Shown here: in pieces, positions 25,243 through 33,043 of the stretch
Layout of the letters: each line of letters starts with the position of its first letter
How positions within the stretch are numbered: position 1 is the first letter of the stretch
Source: Chloroflexota bacterium
GTDB taxonomy: Bacteria; Chloroflexota; UBA6077; FW602-bin22; CADDYW01
DNA: 48,612 bases
Direction: 5' to 3'
NCBI GenBank assembly: GCA_021324795.1
Contig: JAJPIK010000114.1
Location: forward strand, 1 to 48,612
The notes under the pieces: model-generated
Told to the model about the DNA's origin: nothing
What the model saw: only the letters and a program-made list of their open reading frames with translations
The model's database searches: none
Made by a program: the position numbers and the translations under genes

Positions 25243-26925
25243 CTATCCGAGCGGCTTCATCTCCCAGACGCTGACCCAGTCATCCGGCCTTGCTTTCCAT
25301 TGAATCGTCTTTGCCGTGGCGTAGGTCGCCGGCTGTGGGAAAAGAAAGATGACCGGCGCTTCGTCGCGCATGCGAGCCGTCGCCTGTTTGTAAAGATTCA
25401 GCCGCTTCGCCTCGTCCATCGTCGAGCGCGCTTCGTCAAGGTCCTTGGAAAACTCCTCGTCAGCCCAATAGGCGTACTGGTTACCTTTTTCAAAAAGCGT
25501 CAGTAAGCCATCGGCATCGAGGGTTGGCCAAGCCTGAGTGATGTAGATCATCGGCGCCATCGCCTGCTGTTTCAAATACTTGTCCATGTAGACCGAGAAA
25601 GGCATCTCGGTGAGCTTGGCCTGTACCCCGACCTGCTGGAGCTGACCAGCGATTGCCTGGGTGATCTCCTGGCCGAGCAGATAGGTGCCGGTCGGCACGT
25701 CCAGTTCTGCGGTAATCGGCGAGGTGACGCCCGCGTCGCTCATCAGCTTCTTCGCCTGCGCGACATCATACGGATACGGCTTAAGATCGGGGTTGAAGCC
25801 GAAATAGGCATCGGTCAGGACTTGTCCCTGGCTCGGCGTCGTCATGCCATTGAGTAGGGCCTTGATGATGCCTTCTTTGTCGACCGCGTAGTTCAATGCC
25901 TGGCGGATCCGCCTATCATCGAACGGCTTGGTCAGGGTGTTGAACTTGATCATCGCCGTCCGTGAGCTCGGCACGGCCCCGGCCGTCGCCCGGCCGCTGC
26001 CATTGATCTGCTTGAAATCCGATGGTGAGATGCCAACAGCCACGTCGATGTCACCGGCCAAGAGTCCGGACGTGCGGCTCGAGTTCTCCGGGATGGGGCG
26101 GAACGTGACCGTCTGGTACGGCGGCTTCGTGCCCCAGTAGTCAGACTTTGCGATAAGCGTGACGTGATCGTCCTTGACCCACTCCTTCAGAGTGTAGCCA
26201 CCGCTTCCCATCGCCTCCTTGGCCGGGTCGTGACTCTGCGTCCATTTCGGCGCTAGTAAGAAAAACTCGGTCAATTGGGCGACAAGCGCGGGATAGGGCT
26301 GGCTGGTCACGATCTCGAGCGTCGCGTTGTCCACCACATTTGCAGACTTGACCAACGCAAACCAAGGCGCGACCCGCGCTTTCGTGTCCGGATTGAGAAC
26401 CCGATCGATATTCCACTTGACCGCGCTGGCGTCGAGCACCTCACCATTCTCGAATTTGATCCCGCTCCGCAGCTTGAACTGCCAGGAAGTGTCGGAGGTT
26501 GCTTTCCAGGACTCGGCCACTTCGCCGACTATCTTCAGATCCGTCCCGCGCGTGACCAAGCGATTATATATGTGGCTGATGACACTCAGGTCCGTACCCA
26601 CAGTCGCGGTCATGTGCGGATCGAGAGTATTGATATCGGAGTTCAGGCCAATTCGCACCTGTGGCGCCATCTTCTGAGCCGCGCCCGGGGCCGTCGCAGC
26701 AGCCGTCGGCACCACGGTCGAGGCCGCTGCCTGGGCAGTTGGTGCCTCCGCCGAGGGACTTGCCGCCGTGGCAGCGGTCGGTTGAGCTGACGGCACCGGC
26801 GTCGCGGAAACGCTTGTCGAGCTCGACGAGCCGCCACAGGCAGCCAGGAGTGCTGCGAGCGATGCCCCGGCTCCCAATCTCACTAAGACGCTGCGCCGGC
26901 TGATCCGGCGGATGTCCAAATTCAT
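25243..26925 (-). CDS. Family 5 extracellular solute-binding lipoprotein (peptide ABC importer)
   Basis: The mature lipoprotein should begin at Cys30 (ALLAAC). A twin-arginine-like RRISRRSVLVRLG precedes the hydrophobic stretch, suggesting Tat export. A Ser/Thr/Ala/Pro-rich tether of about 50 residues follows, then a family 5 binding protein (NSDINTLDPHMTATVGTD at its start, YAVDKEGIIKALLNG in the middle). Family 5 proteins capture oligopeptides, nickel, opines or similar solutes for Dpp/Opp importers. The open frame begins at 26997, but ATG 26925 with AGGAAAGAAGGG directly upstream is the sensible start, giving 560 residues. The two permeases follow in the same operon. Confidence 0.92.
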   Translation of the reverse strand: MNLDIRRISRRSVLVRLGAGASLAALLAACGGSSSSTSVSATPVPSAQPTAATAASPSAEAPTAQAAASTVVPTAAATAPGAAQKMAPQVRIGLNSDINTLDPHMTATVGTDLSVISHIYNRLVTRGTDLKIVGEVAESWKATSDTSWQFKLRSGIKFENGEVLDASAVKWNIDRVLNPDTKARVAPWFALVKSANVVDNATLEIVTSQPYPALVAQLTEFFLLAPKWTQSHDPAKEAMGSGGYTLKEWVKDDHVTLIAKSDYWGTKPPYQTVTFRPIPENSSRTSGLLAGDIDVAVGISPSDFKQINGSGRATAGAVPSSRTAMIKFNTLTKPFDDRRIRQALNYAVDKEGIIKALLNGMTTPSQGQVLTDAYFGFNPDLKPYPYDVAQAKKLMSDAGVTSPITAELDVPTGTYLLGQEITQAIAGQLQQVGVQAKLTEMPFSVYMDKYLKQQAMAPMIYITQAWPTLDADGLLTLFEKGNQYAYWADEEFSKDLDEARSTMDEAKRLNLYKQATARMRDEAPVIFLFPQPATYATAKTIQWKARPDDWVSVWEMKPLG

Positions 26926-26983
26926 CCCTTCTTTCCTCATTGCGTATCTATTCCTAATCCTCCAGCCATCCTTGGGCAGAGCG

Positions 26984-27064
26984 GTCATTCTGAGCAACCT
27001 GCGGGAGCGAAAAAAATCCTCTGGGTGGGAGGAGATTCTTCGTCGCTGCGCTTCTCAGCATGAC
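26984..27064. repeat. 81-base dispersed repeat with near-perfect terminal inverted ends
   Basis: The element runs from GTCATTCTGAG (26984-26994) to CTCAGCATGAC (27054-27064), inverted ends matching at 10 of 11 positions. The interior contains AAAAAATCCTCTGGGTGGGA and GGAGATTCTTCGTCGCTGCG. This is the familiar GTCATTCTGAG...GAAGAATCTC class of dispersed bacterial repeat. It fills most of the 129-base gap and overlaps the last codons of the C45 gene. Confidence 0.7.
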
Positions 27065-28173
27065 AAAGCGCGAGGGGAGTACAAAGCACCATCTCTCGCC
27101 GCGCACGGGTGATCCAGAATCGACCAAAACTGGCCATCCTGTAGACTCGCGATCGAGGCGTAGACCGTATCGGTTGTCCCACCATCCTGCGCGTGCCGAC
27201 AGATCGAGAGGTTTGGGTAGCCATCATGGTCGCCCAAGAGTCCAAGAAGCCTGGCAAAGTCCCAATGACCATGTTCAGCAGCGATTCGCTTGGTTGCCAT
27301 CGCGCAGCGATGGTGCGACGAAGGGTGCTCGCTCGACGTCGGCGCCAAGGGAATGATCTCCGGCGTCAGGTAATGGTTAGTTCGGACGACAACACCCGCC
27401 TCGGCATCGTGGCGCCAGAGATCATCCGCAGTCGCTTCAAACGCCGCGCCGTTTTCGCGGTCGCCGGCGACGATGTTCAGACCGGTCAGCCGCGGTTGCT
27501 CGCGCAGCCGCTGGGCAAACTCGTTCAGTGATCGACTCTCTCGCAGAAGAACGTGGCAGTTGATCAAGAGCCACCCCTTCGGCGCCTGCCCGATATCGAC
27601 AACCGTTCGCTTCGACCAGACGCCACTCGTTGCGTAGGCAACGCCATCGCTATTGCAGCCACTCCCTGGCCAGGTAACGCTCCCAGCCGCGTTAACCTCG
27701 ACCAGCTCTCGTCCACTGACATAGCGACGATGGAGAACCACGTGCTCGAGTCGACCGGAGAGATCGCGCGTCTTGGCCAAAAGAACCTCGCCATTCTTGG
27801 TTGCGGGCGGGCCGAGATAGATCTGCGAGCAGTCGAATGGCAGGTGGATGCCGACGATGTAGAGGGGGACGTTGAGGGCGAGTACGTCGCGATAGGGTAA
27901 TCCCGCACCCTCGGCGATGCCTGCGACCTCATCAAGCACCTCCGGAGCAACGCGCCCGATAAAGGCCTCGCTTTCCCCAAGGACCCGCTCAACGGCGTAC
28001 GTGCGGCCGCGCTGAGACAGTCCGTCCAGCCACCGTCGCATAACCCCTAAGTTAGTAAGAATCGCCTCACGAGCGTGCTCGCCGTGGAGTCTTCCCTGCT
28101 CCCGCGGGCTCCCAGTGACCACGACCGGCCTCGCTCCCGATACTGCGAGTCCTCGCCTCGTCTGAATGCTCAT
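27055..28173 (-). CDS. C45 family acyltransferase/peptidase (isopenicillin N acyltransferase-like)
   Basis: A 372-residue Ntn-fold protein of the C45 group (acyl-CoA:6-aminopenicillanate acyltransferase-like), which self-cleaves to expose an N-terminal Cys that hydrolyses or transfers amide-linked acyl groups. The likely nucleophile is Cys115 in HLPFDCSQIYLGP, followed by NGEVLLAKTRDLSG and GCNSDGVAYATSGV. The ATG at 28173 has AAGGAGG six bases upstream; the 24 residues of open frame before it are ignored. The final residues (ALYSPRALSC) run into a dispersed repeat, so the native C-terminus may have been replaced. It is upstream of the peptide importer and M24 gene, which suggests breakdown of peptides or N-acyl compounds. 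In several bacteria this family is of unknown substrate. Confidence 0.82.
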   Translation of the reverse strand: MSIQTRRGLAVSGARPVVVTGSPREQGRLHGEHAREAILTNLGVMRRWLDGLSQRGRTYAVERVLGESEAFIGRVAPEVLDEVAGIAEGAGLPYRDVLALNVPLYIVGIHLPFDCSQIYLGPPATKNGEVLLAKTRDLSGRLEHVVLHRRYVSGRELVEVNAAGSVTWPGSGCNSDGVAYATSGVWSKRTVVDIGQAPKGWLLINCHVLLRESRSLNEFAQRLREQPRLTGLNIVAGDRENGAAFEATADDLWRHDAEAGVVVRTNHYLTPEIIPLAPTSSEHPSSHHRCAMATKRIAAEHGHWDFARLLGLLGDHDGYPNLSICRHAQDGGTTDTVYASIASLQDGQFWSILDHPCAARDGALYSPRALSC

Positions 28174-28248
28174 GCGCGGCCTCCTTACAAACAACACCCT
28201 GTTATCGTAACCTAACCACATGCGAAATTCTAGGATTACTCCCATTGA

Positions 28249-28277
28249 TTGACGCGTTGCGCGCCCTGGCGTATCCT
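28249..28277 (+). promoter_or_regulatory. Sigma-70-type promoter for the aldo/keto reductase gene
   Basis: TTGACG (28249-28254) and TATCCT (28272-28277) are separated by exactly 17 bases and lie 45 bases before the ATG. This is the best promoter in the divergent gap 28174-28322 and probably drives the plus-strand sugar-oxidation genes. Confidence 0.65.
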
Positions 28278-28322
28278 CGTCGTGTCACTAGCCTAGTGCA
28301 GAATCAGGAGGTTTGATCTCCG

Positions 28323-29258
28323 ATGCCACCGGGTTCACTCGATCCGACCACCAAACGACCGTTTGGTGCCACTGGTCTCATGGTCACTCCTCTCTGCGTC
28401 GGCTGTGCCCCCTTGGGCAACATGCCAGAGACGTTTGCTTACTCGGTAAGCGAAGAGCAGGCGCTCCAGACCATTCGCGCGATTTTCGCCAGTCCGATCA
28501 CTTTTGTCGACACCGCAGCATCGTACGGCGATGGCGAGAGCGAGCGACGGATTGGCATCGTCTTGCGCGAACTTGGTGGCGTGCCACCCGGCTACGTGCT
28601 GGAAACCAAGGCCGACCGCGATCTCACGACCGGCGAGTTTACCGGCGATCAGATGCGGCGGAGTGTCGAGCGGAGCCTTCGTTCGCTGGGCGTTGATCGC
28701 CTCGCGATCTGCCATCTCCACGATCCCGAGCATGTCAGTTTCGAGCAGATTACTGGTAAAGGCGGCGCGCTCGAAGTGCTTCTCCGCTATCGGTCAGAAG
28801 GCATCATTGAGCACCTCGGCGTAGCCGGGGGTCCAATCGACCTGATGATGCGTTACGTCGAACTCGGCTGCTTCGAAGCGGTGATCACCCACAATCGCTT
28901 CACCTTGCTCAATCGAGAAGCCGAGCCATTGCTCGAGCTCGCCGCTGCGCGCGGCCTAGCGGTGCTCAACGCGGCTCCCTATGGCAGCGGCATCCTTGCC
29001 AAGGGACCAAGTACCTACCCCCGGTACATGTACCGCGACGCGCCGGCCGACGTAGTCGAACGCGCGCGACGTATGGAAGCCGTTTGCCAGCGCGCCGGGG
29101 TGCCCTTGGCAGCCGCTGCCCTTCAGTTTTCGTTACGCGACCCTCGCATCACTTCGACCATCGTCGGCATGACCCGGCCGGAGCGCCTGACCCAAACGAT
29201 TGAGCTTGCCCAAGTGCCGATACCAGACGATCTCTGGCCCGAACTGCTGAAGATCTAA
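28323..29258 (+). CDS. Aldo/keto reductase (aldose/L-fucose dehydrogenase type)
   Basis: A 311-residue TIM-barrel NAD(P)-dependent oxidoreductase. The catalytic tetrad is visible: Asp63 and Tyr68 (FVDTAASYGDGESE), Lys96 (ETKADRD) and His133 (CHLHDPE). The sequence resembles the D-threo-aldose/L-fucose 1-dehydrogenase branch, with GVAGGPIDLMMRYVELGCFE and a HNRFTLLNREAEPLL segment. These enzymes oxidise a free aldose to its lactone. AGGAGG lies about 11 bases before the ATG, a somewhat long spacer. The neighbours (dehydrogenases, a dehydratase, a lactonase remnant) fit a non-phosphorylating sugar oxidation route. The sugar is not known. Confidence 0.87.
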   Translation: MPPGSLDPTTKRPFGATGLMVTPLCVGCAPLGNMPETFAYSVSEEQALQTIRAIFASPITFVDTAASYGDGESERRIGIVLRELGGVPPGYVLETKADRDLTTGEFTGDQMRRSVERSLRSLGVDRLAICHLHDPEHVSFEQITGKGGALEVLLRYRSEGIIEHLGVAGGPIDLMMRYVELGCFEAVITHNRFTLLNREAEPLLELAAARGLAVLNAAPYGSGILAKGPSTYPRYMYRDAPADVVERARRMEAVCQRAGVPLAAAALQFSLRDPRITSTIVGMTRPERLTQTIELAQVPIPDDLWPELLKI

Positions 29259-29361
29259 TGCCGATCCCGTTCTCTCTCGGGTAGAGGATTAGGAGGGAGG
29301 CTATCTGGCTAATAGGCTAGAGGCTGACGAGACAATTAACTGTAAGTTGTGGAGGATCTCT

Positions 29362-30618
29362 ATGGCAGAGCGAGTCAAATACGCAGCCGTGGGCTGCGGC
29401 GGCATGGGACGCCGCCATCTACGCGGCATGGCCAAACTCTACGGTAGCTCGCGGTGCAACCTCGAGCTTGCCGCGGTCTGCGATCTGAACCAGGACAACG
29501 CGAACTATCTGGCCGACGAAGCCGAGCAACTCCTTGGCACGCGCCCGCGGGTCTTTGCCGACATCGAGAAAATGGTTCGGGAGATCTCGGATCTCCAGGC
29601 GGCCGACGTCACGACCGACACCGGCTCGCACCACGTCGTGACGATTGCCTGCCTCGAAAATGGCCTCAACGTCATGTGCGAGAAGCCGTTCGCGGTGACC
29701 GTCCGTGGCTGCACCAAAGTGATTGAAACGGCCCGTCGCCAAGGCCGCATCGTCTCAGTTGCCGAGAACTTCCGACGCGATCCGATCAATCGCTTGATCC
29801 GTGCTCTTCTCGACGATGGTGCGATCGGCACCCCTCGTCTGATGATTGAAACGAGCATCGGCGGCGGCGATCGGATCATTATTACTCCCTGGCGCCACAT
29901 GAAGAAGACCGGCGCGATTACCCTGGACGAGGGCGTGCACCACGCCGACATCCTCCGCTACTACCTCGGCGAGTTCCGCAGCGTCTTCGGCGAAACCCGC
30001 TTGCATGAGAAAGTTCGCTACAATACCCGGTCGGCGGGGCCGGGTGGCTTCTACGCTCGCTGGTCGAGCGATTTCCCGGAGACGATCGAGCCCGATGGCG
30101 AAGACGCGCTCTACGCCCAGATCTCCTTTGCCAGTGGCGCGATCGGCCACTGGATCAACGATCACGCCGGCCACGGGAAAGCCACCCACGGTCGCACGGT
30201 CTATGGCTCGAAAGGGTCAATCGAGTCGCCGGGCGATCGCAACGGACGACCAGCGAAGCTGTACTTGGACGACGGTAGTGTGATCGACGACGGCCGAATC
30301 CTCGAATTTGCCCCGAGCTATCATCTCAGTCCCCTGGCCGCCGAGCTATTTGGTGGCGAACGCATCTGGACCTATCAGTTCGAATTCAACGACACCGACT
30401 CGCGGATTCTGGCCCTCGAATACTATGAGCTTGGCGAGTGCATCAAGAACGGCACCCAACCCGAGATGACCGGCGAGCAAGGTCGGGCCGACGTCGCGTT
30501 GAATTACGCGCCATTTGAGTCGGGGCGGCTTGGTCGACCAGTCACGTTGGAAGAGCTCGTCACCAGTCAGGCCGACGCCTACCAACGCGAAATCGACGAA
30601 CAACTCGGGTTACTCTAA
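29362..30618 (+). CDS. Gfo/Idh/MocA family oxidoreductase
   Basis: A 418-residue NAD(P)-dependent sugar dehydrogenase. The Rossmann fold opens AAVGCGGMGRRHLRGM, and the conserved EKP motif is in NVMCEKPFAVTV. The C-terminal alpha/beta domain contains AITLDEGVHHADILRYYLG, with a His likely in catalysis. Family members oxidise sugars, inositols or sugar acids. ATG 29362 has GGAGG seven bases upstream; the five extra residues of the longer frame are not used. It lies between the aldo/keto reductase and the dehydratase in one direction, so a shared catabolic role is likely. Confidence 0.9.
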   Translation: MAERVKYAAVGCGGMGRRHLRGMAKLYGSSRCNLELAAVCDLNQDNANYLADEAEQLLGTRPRVFADIEKMVREISDLQAADVTTDTGSHHVVTIACLENGLNVMCEKPFAVTVRGCTKVIETARRQGRIVSVAENFRRDPINRLIRALLDDGAIGTPRLMIETSIGGGDRIIITPWRHMKKTGAITLDEGVHHADILRYYLGEFRSVFGETRLHEKVRYNTRSAGPGGFYARWSSDFPETIEPDGEDALYAQISFASGAIGHWINDHAGHGKATHGRTVYGSKGSIESPGDRNGRPAKLYLDDGSVIDDGRILEFAPSYHLSPLAAELFGGERIWTYQFEFNDTDSRILALEYYELGECIKNGTQPEMTGEQGRADVALNYAPFESGRLGRPVTLEELVTSQADAYQREIDEQLGLL

Positions 30619-30651
30619 CGACAAACGAAGGGGTGAAGGAGGAATCAGCTC

Positions 30652-31791
30652 GTGAAGATCACCAAAATCGAGACAATCCCGGTCGACCGCTTTCTGTTCG
30701 TCAAGGTTCACACTGATGCCGGCATCACCGGTTTGGGCGAATCGGGCGCCTGGGGTTTCCTCGAAGCCTCGGAAAAAGCCGTGGAGTCATTCAGTCGCTA
30801 TCTGCTCGGCGAGGATCCCCTCCGTATCGAGCACCATTGGCAAGTGATGGCCCGGACCAGCCATTTCCGCGGCGCCGCCATTATGGGTGCCATCAGCGCC
30901 ATTGACATCGCCCTCTGGGACATCGCCGGCAAGCACTTTGGTGTCCCCGTCTATCAACTCCTCGGCGGCAGGTGCCGCGACAAAGCACGGGTTTACTACC
31001 ACGTTTTTGGTCAGACAACCGAGCAGCTCGTCCAGGGCTGCGTCGACGCGAAGAAGCGGGGATTCACCGCGGTCGGTCATCTCACTCCATTCCTCGACGA
31101 GCCGCGCCACATCCCATATTTCAAGACCCACGTGAGCAAGATGGAAGATGCGATCGACACCGTGCGGCAGTATCGCGAGGCAGTGGGCAACGAGGTCGAT
31201 CTATGCATCGAGATCCATCGGCGCCTGACCCCAACCGAAGCGGTCGTCCTGGGCAATGGGATCGAGCAATTCTATCCCTACTTCTACGAAGACCCGGTCT
31301 TACCGGACAACTTCGACGAGATGGCCTACGTCGCCCAGCACATTAACATTCCCATTGCAACCGGCGAGCGCATCCACAACATCTGGGAGTTCGAGATGCT
31401 GCTGAGCCGCAACGCGGTGCAGTACGTACGTCCAGACGTCTGTCTGGCAGGGGGAATTACCCATACGAAGAAAATCGCGGCGCTCGCCGAGGCCCACCAC
31501 GTTGGGGTCGTGCCACACAATCCGTTGAGCCCGGTCAGCACCGCGGCTTGCCTGCAGATTGCCGCCTGTATCCCCAACTTCGCTCTCCAGGAATACCCGC
31601 TGGGCGAAGACCGACCACCGAAAAGCGAGATCGTCAAGAGCACAGTGCGATTAGAAGACGGCTTCCTGATCATCCCAGACGGTCCGGGCATCGGCATCGA
31701 ACTAGCCGAGGATGCCGCTGAGAAGTATCCTTACCGACCGCGCGAGATCGGGACTCGCTTGCACGTCGACGGCTCGGTCGTGGATCAGTAA
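30652..31791 (+). CDS. Enolase-superfamily sugar-acid dehydratase (galactonate dehydratase-like)
   Basis: A 379-residue protein of the mandelate racemase/muconate lactonising group. It has a capping domain and a barrel with metal ligands Glu187 (LCIEIHRR, where DgoD has Asp), Glu213 (FYEDPVLPD) and Glu239 (IATGERI). His189 and His289 (VVPHNPLSP) are candidate acid/base residues. The segment order matches D-galactonate dehydratase (DgoD)-like enzymes, which turn an aldonic acid into a 2-keto-3-deoxy acid. The start is GTG with AAGGAGG nine bases upstream. It follows the Gfo/Idh gene by 33 bases and is very probably in its operon. The exact substrate is undetermined. Confidence 0.88.
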   Translation: MKITKIETIPVDRFLFVKVHTDAGITGLGESGAWGFLEASEKAVESFSRYLLGEDPLRIEHHWQVMARTSHFRGAAIMGAISAIDIALWDIAGKHFGVPVYQLLGGRCRDKARVYYHVFGQTTEQLVQGCVDAKKRGFTAVGHLTPFLDEPRHIPYFKTHVSKMEDAIDTVRQYREAVGNEVDLCIEIHRRLTPTEAVVLGNGIEQFYPYFYEDPVLPDNFDEMAYVAQHINIPIATGERIHNIWEFEMLLSRNAVQYVRPDVCLAGGITHTKKIAALAEAHHVGVVPHNPLSPVSTAACLQIAACIPNFALQEYPLGEDRPPKSEIVKSTVRLEDGFLIIPDGPGIGIELAEDAAEKYPYRPREIGTRLHVDGSVVDQ

Positions 31792-31827
31792 ATCGATCAG
31801 TCATCGCTCAGCAAGCCGGGGCTCATC

Positions 31828-31836
31828 TGCTATACT
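31828..31836 (+). promoter_or_regulatory. Extended -10 promoter before the OsmC gene
   Basis: TGC plus TATACT lies 70 bases before the OsmC ATG and is identical to the element before the thioesterase gene (8595-8603). The -35 region is poor (TCAGCA at 17 bases). The sequence suggests a separate transcript for this peroxide-defence gene. Confidence 0.5.
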
Positions 31837-31906
31837 GGTTTGCGGTGCGGCAGCCGGGTCTCTTCGCCGGGTGCCGATCGCTAGATCGAGAGATGGAGGT
31901 AATCCG

Positions 31907-32347
31907 ATGCCAGAAAGTCGCGCAAGCGCTCAATGGGAAGGTAACTTAGTCAATGGTAAGGGTACGGTAACCTCGGGGACGGGCACGTTCGGACCAATTC
32001 CGGTCTCTTGGACCGCCCGAACCCAGCAGGCTATCAACGCCACTACGCCTGAGGAGCTACTCGCCGCGGCGCAAGCAAGCTGCTACTGTATGGCCCTATC
32101 CCACGAGCTTACCCAGAAGGGCCATGCGCCCAGCCGCCTCGATGCATCTGCCGTCGTGACCTTTGGTCCCCAACCAGGCGGTGGGTGGGCAGTCACTACC
32201 TCCAAGATCAGCGTCCGCGGAGTTGTACCGGGGATCGATCAGAAGACTTTCTCCGAGGCAGCCGAGGCGGCTGCCAAGGGCTGCCCGGTCTCACGGGCGC
32301 TGGCCGGAGTCCAGATTAACCTCGAATCCGCGGTCCTTGAGTCTTAA
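31907..32347 (+). CDS. OsmC/Ohr family peroxiredoxin
   Basis: A 146-residue thiol peroxidase that reduces organic hydroperoxides using two cysteines, Cys59 (ASCYCMAL) and Cys126 (KGCPVSRAL). The TPEELLAAAQASCY segment and length are typical of OsmC rather than Ohr. ATG 31907 has GGAGG seven bases upstream, and the open frame before it overlaps the dehydratase gene and is discarded. It has its own extended -10 promoter and is followed directly by a very strong palindrome, so it is probably a single-gene unit. Confidence 0.92.
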   Translation: MPESRASAQWEGNLVNGKGTVTSGTGTFGPIPVSWTARTQQAINATTPEELLAAAQASCYCMALSHELTQKGHAPSRLDASAVVTFGPQPGGGWAVTTSKISVRGVVPGIDQKTFSEAAEAAAKGCPVSRALAGVQINLESAVLES

Positions 32348-32350
32348 TAG

Positions 32351-32405
32351 CTTCCCACTAACCGGCGAAAGGCGGCAATGCCGCCTTTCGCCGGTTAGTG
32401 GGAAG
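32351..32405 (+). terminator. Perfect 26-bp inverted repeat with 3-base loop after OsmC
   Basis: The left arm 32351-32376 begins CTTCCCACTAACCGG and the right arm 32380-32405 is its exact reverse complement, with loop AAT. A second small palindrome, AGTCTCA-C-TGAGACT (32404-32418), overlaps its end. No T-run follows. Its place four bases after the OsmC stop suggests termination or 3' mRNA protection. Confidence 0.65.
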
Positions 32406-32442
32406 TCTCACTGAGACTATTACTCAGAAAGCGGGTTGAACC

Positions 32443-32912
32443 ATGGTCTGGAGCTTTGAGCGAGCAGCAAGACCATTCGGCTTCACCGAAGGCCCGATTT
32501 GGACCGGCGAGGCGCTCCTCTTTACCGGCATCCGGAATAGCCGGATTATGCGTTACTCGCCACGCAACGGCTCGTGCGTCGAGTTTGCCACCGGTACCAA
32601 CGAGGCCAACGGCTTACCCCTCGACCGCCAAGGACGACTCTATGGTAGCGAGGGAAGCGGCCGATGCATGGCACGCTACGAGACCGACGGGAATCGAGTC
32701 ACAGTTGCCGACTGTCGGGAAGGCAAGTACCTGTTCCTTAACTAAACAACTTGGTTATCGACGATCAAGGGCAGGTGTGAGGTACTGCCCCCAGCCACGG
32801 CGACCGCTCGAAAATATGGAGAGCGACCACTCGCGTACCCTGTATCTGACCGGTTACGACAGATGCCTCTATCGCGCTCGCACTGATCACCAAGATGCCC
32901 GTCGCCCTTGAC
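32443..32912 (+). pseudogene. SMP-30/gluconolactonase-like protein, decayed
   Basis: The first 100 codons read as the N-terminal blade region of an SMP-30/gluconolactonase/LRE protein (FGFTEGPIWTGEALLFTGI, TNEANGLPLDRQGRLYGSEG), which hydrolyses sugar lactones. A TAA then stops translation at 32743-32745. Family pieces continue in other frames: LVIDDQGQV, then SHGDRS, then SRTLYLTGYDRCLYRARTD, which resembles the later GRTLYVADT blade. Several frameshifts and an internal deletion are therefore present, and the C-terminal half is gone. A whole protein would be about 280-300 residues. The lost step is lactone hydrolysis, which would fit the neighbouring sugar dehydrogenase and dehydratase. Confidence 0.75.
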
Positions 32913-33043
32913 GTCATAAGTCGGTAATCACGCCCGCCAAGCGGTCACATCTACCGGTCACTGTCCCCACTTGGCAGTTCTCCTGCATCTTTAATCGACA
33001 CGCGCGATTGAGCACGGCAAAATGGTGAAAGAGGAGCCTGCCA

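Noticed and set aside
26985..27272. Minus-strand 95-codon frame
   Set aside because: It is a shadow of the C45 gene plus a translation of the dispersed repeat.
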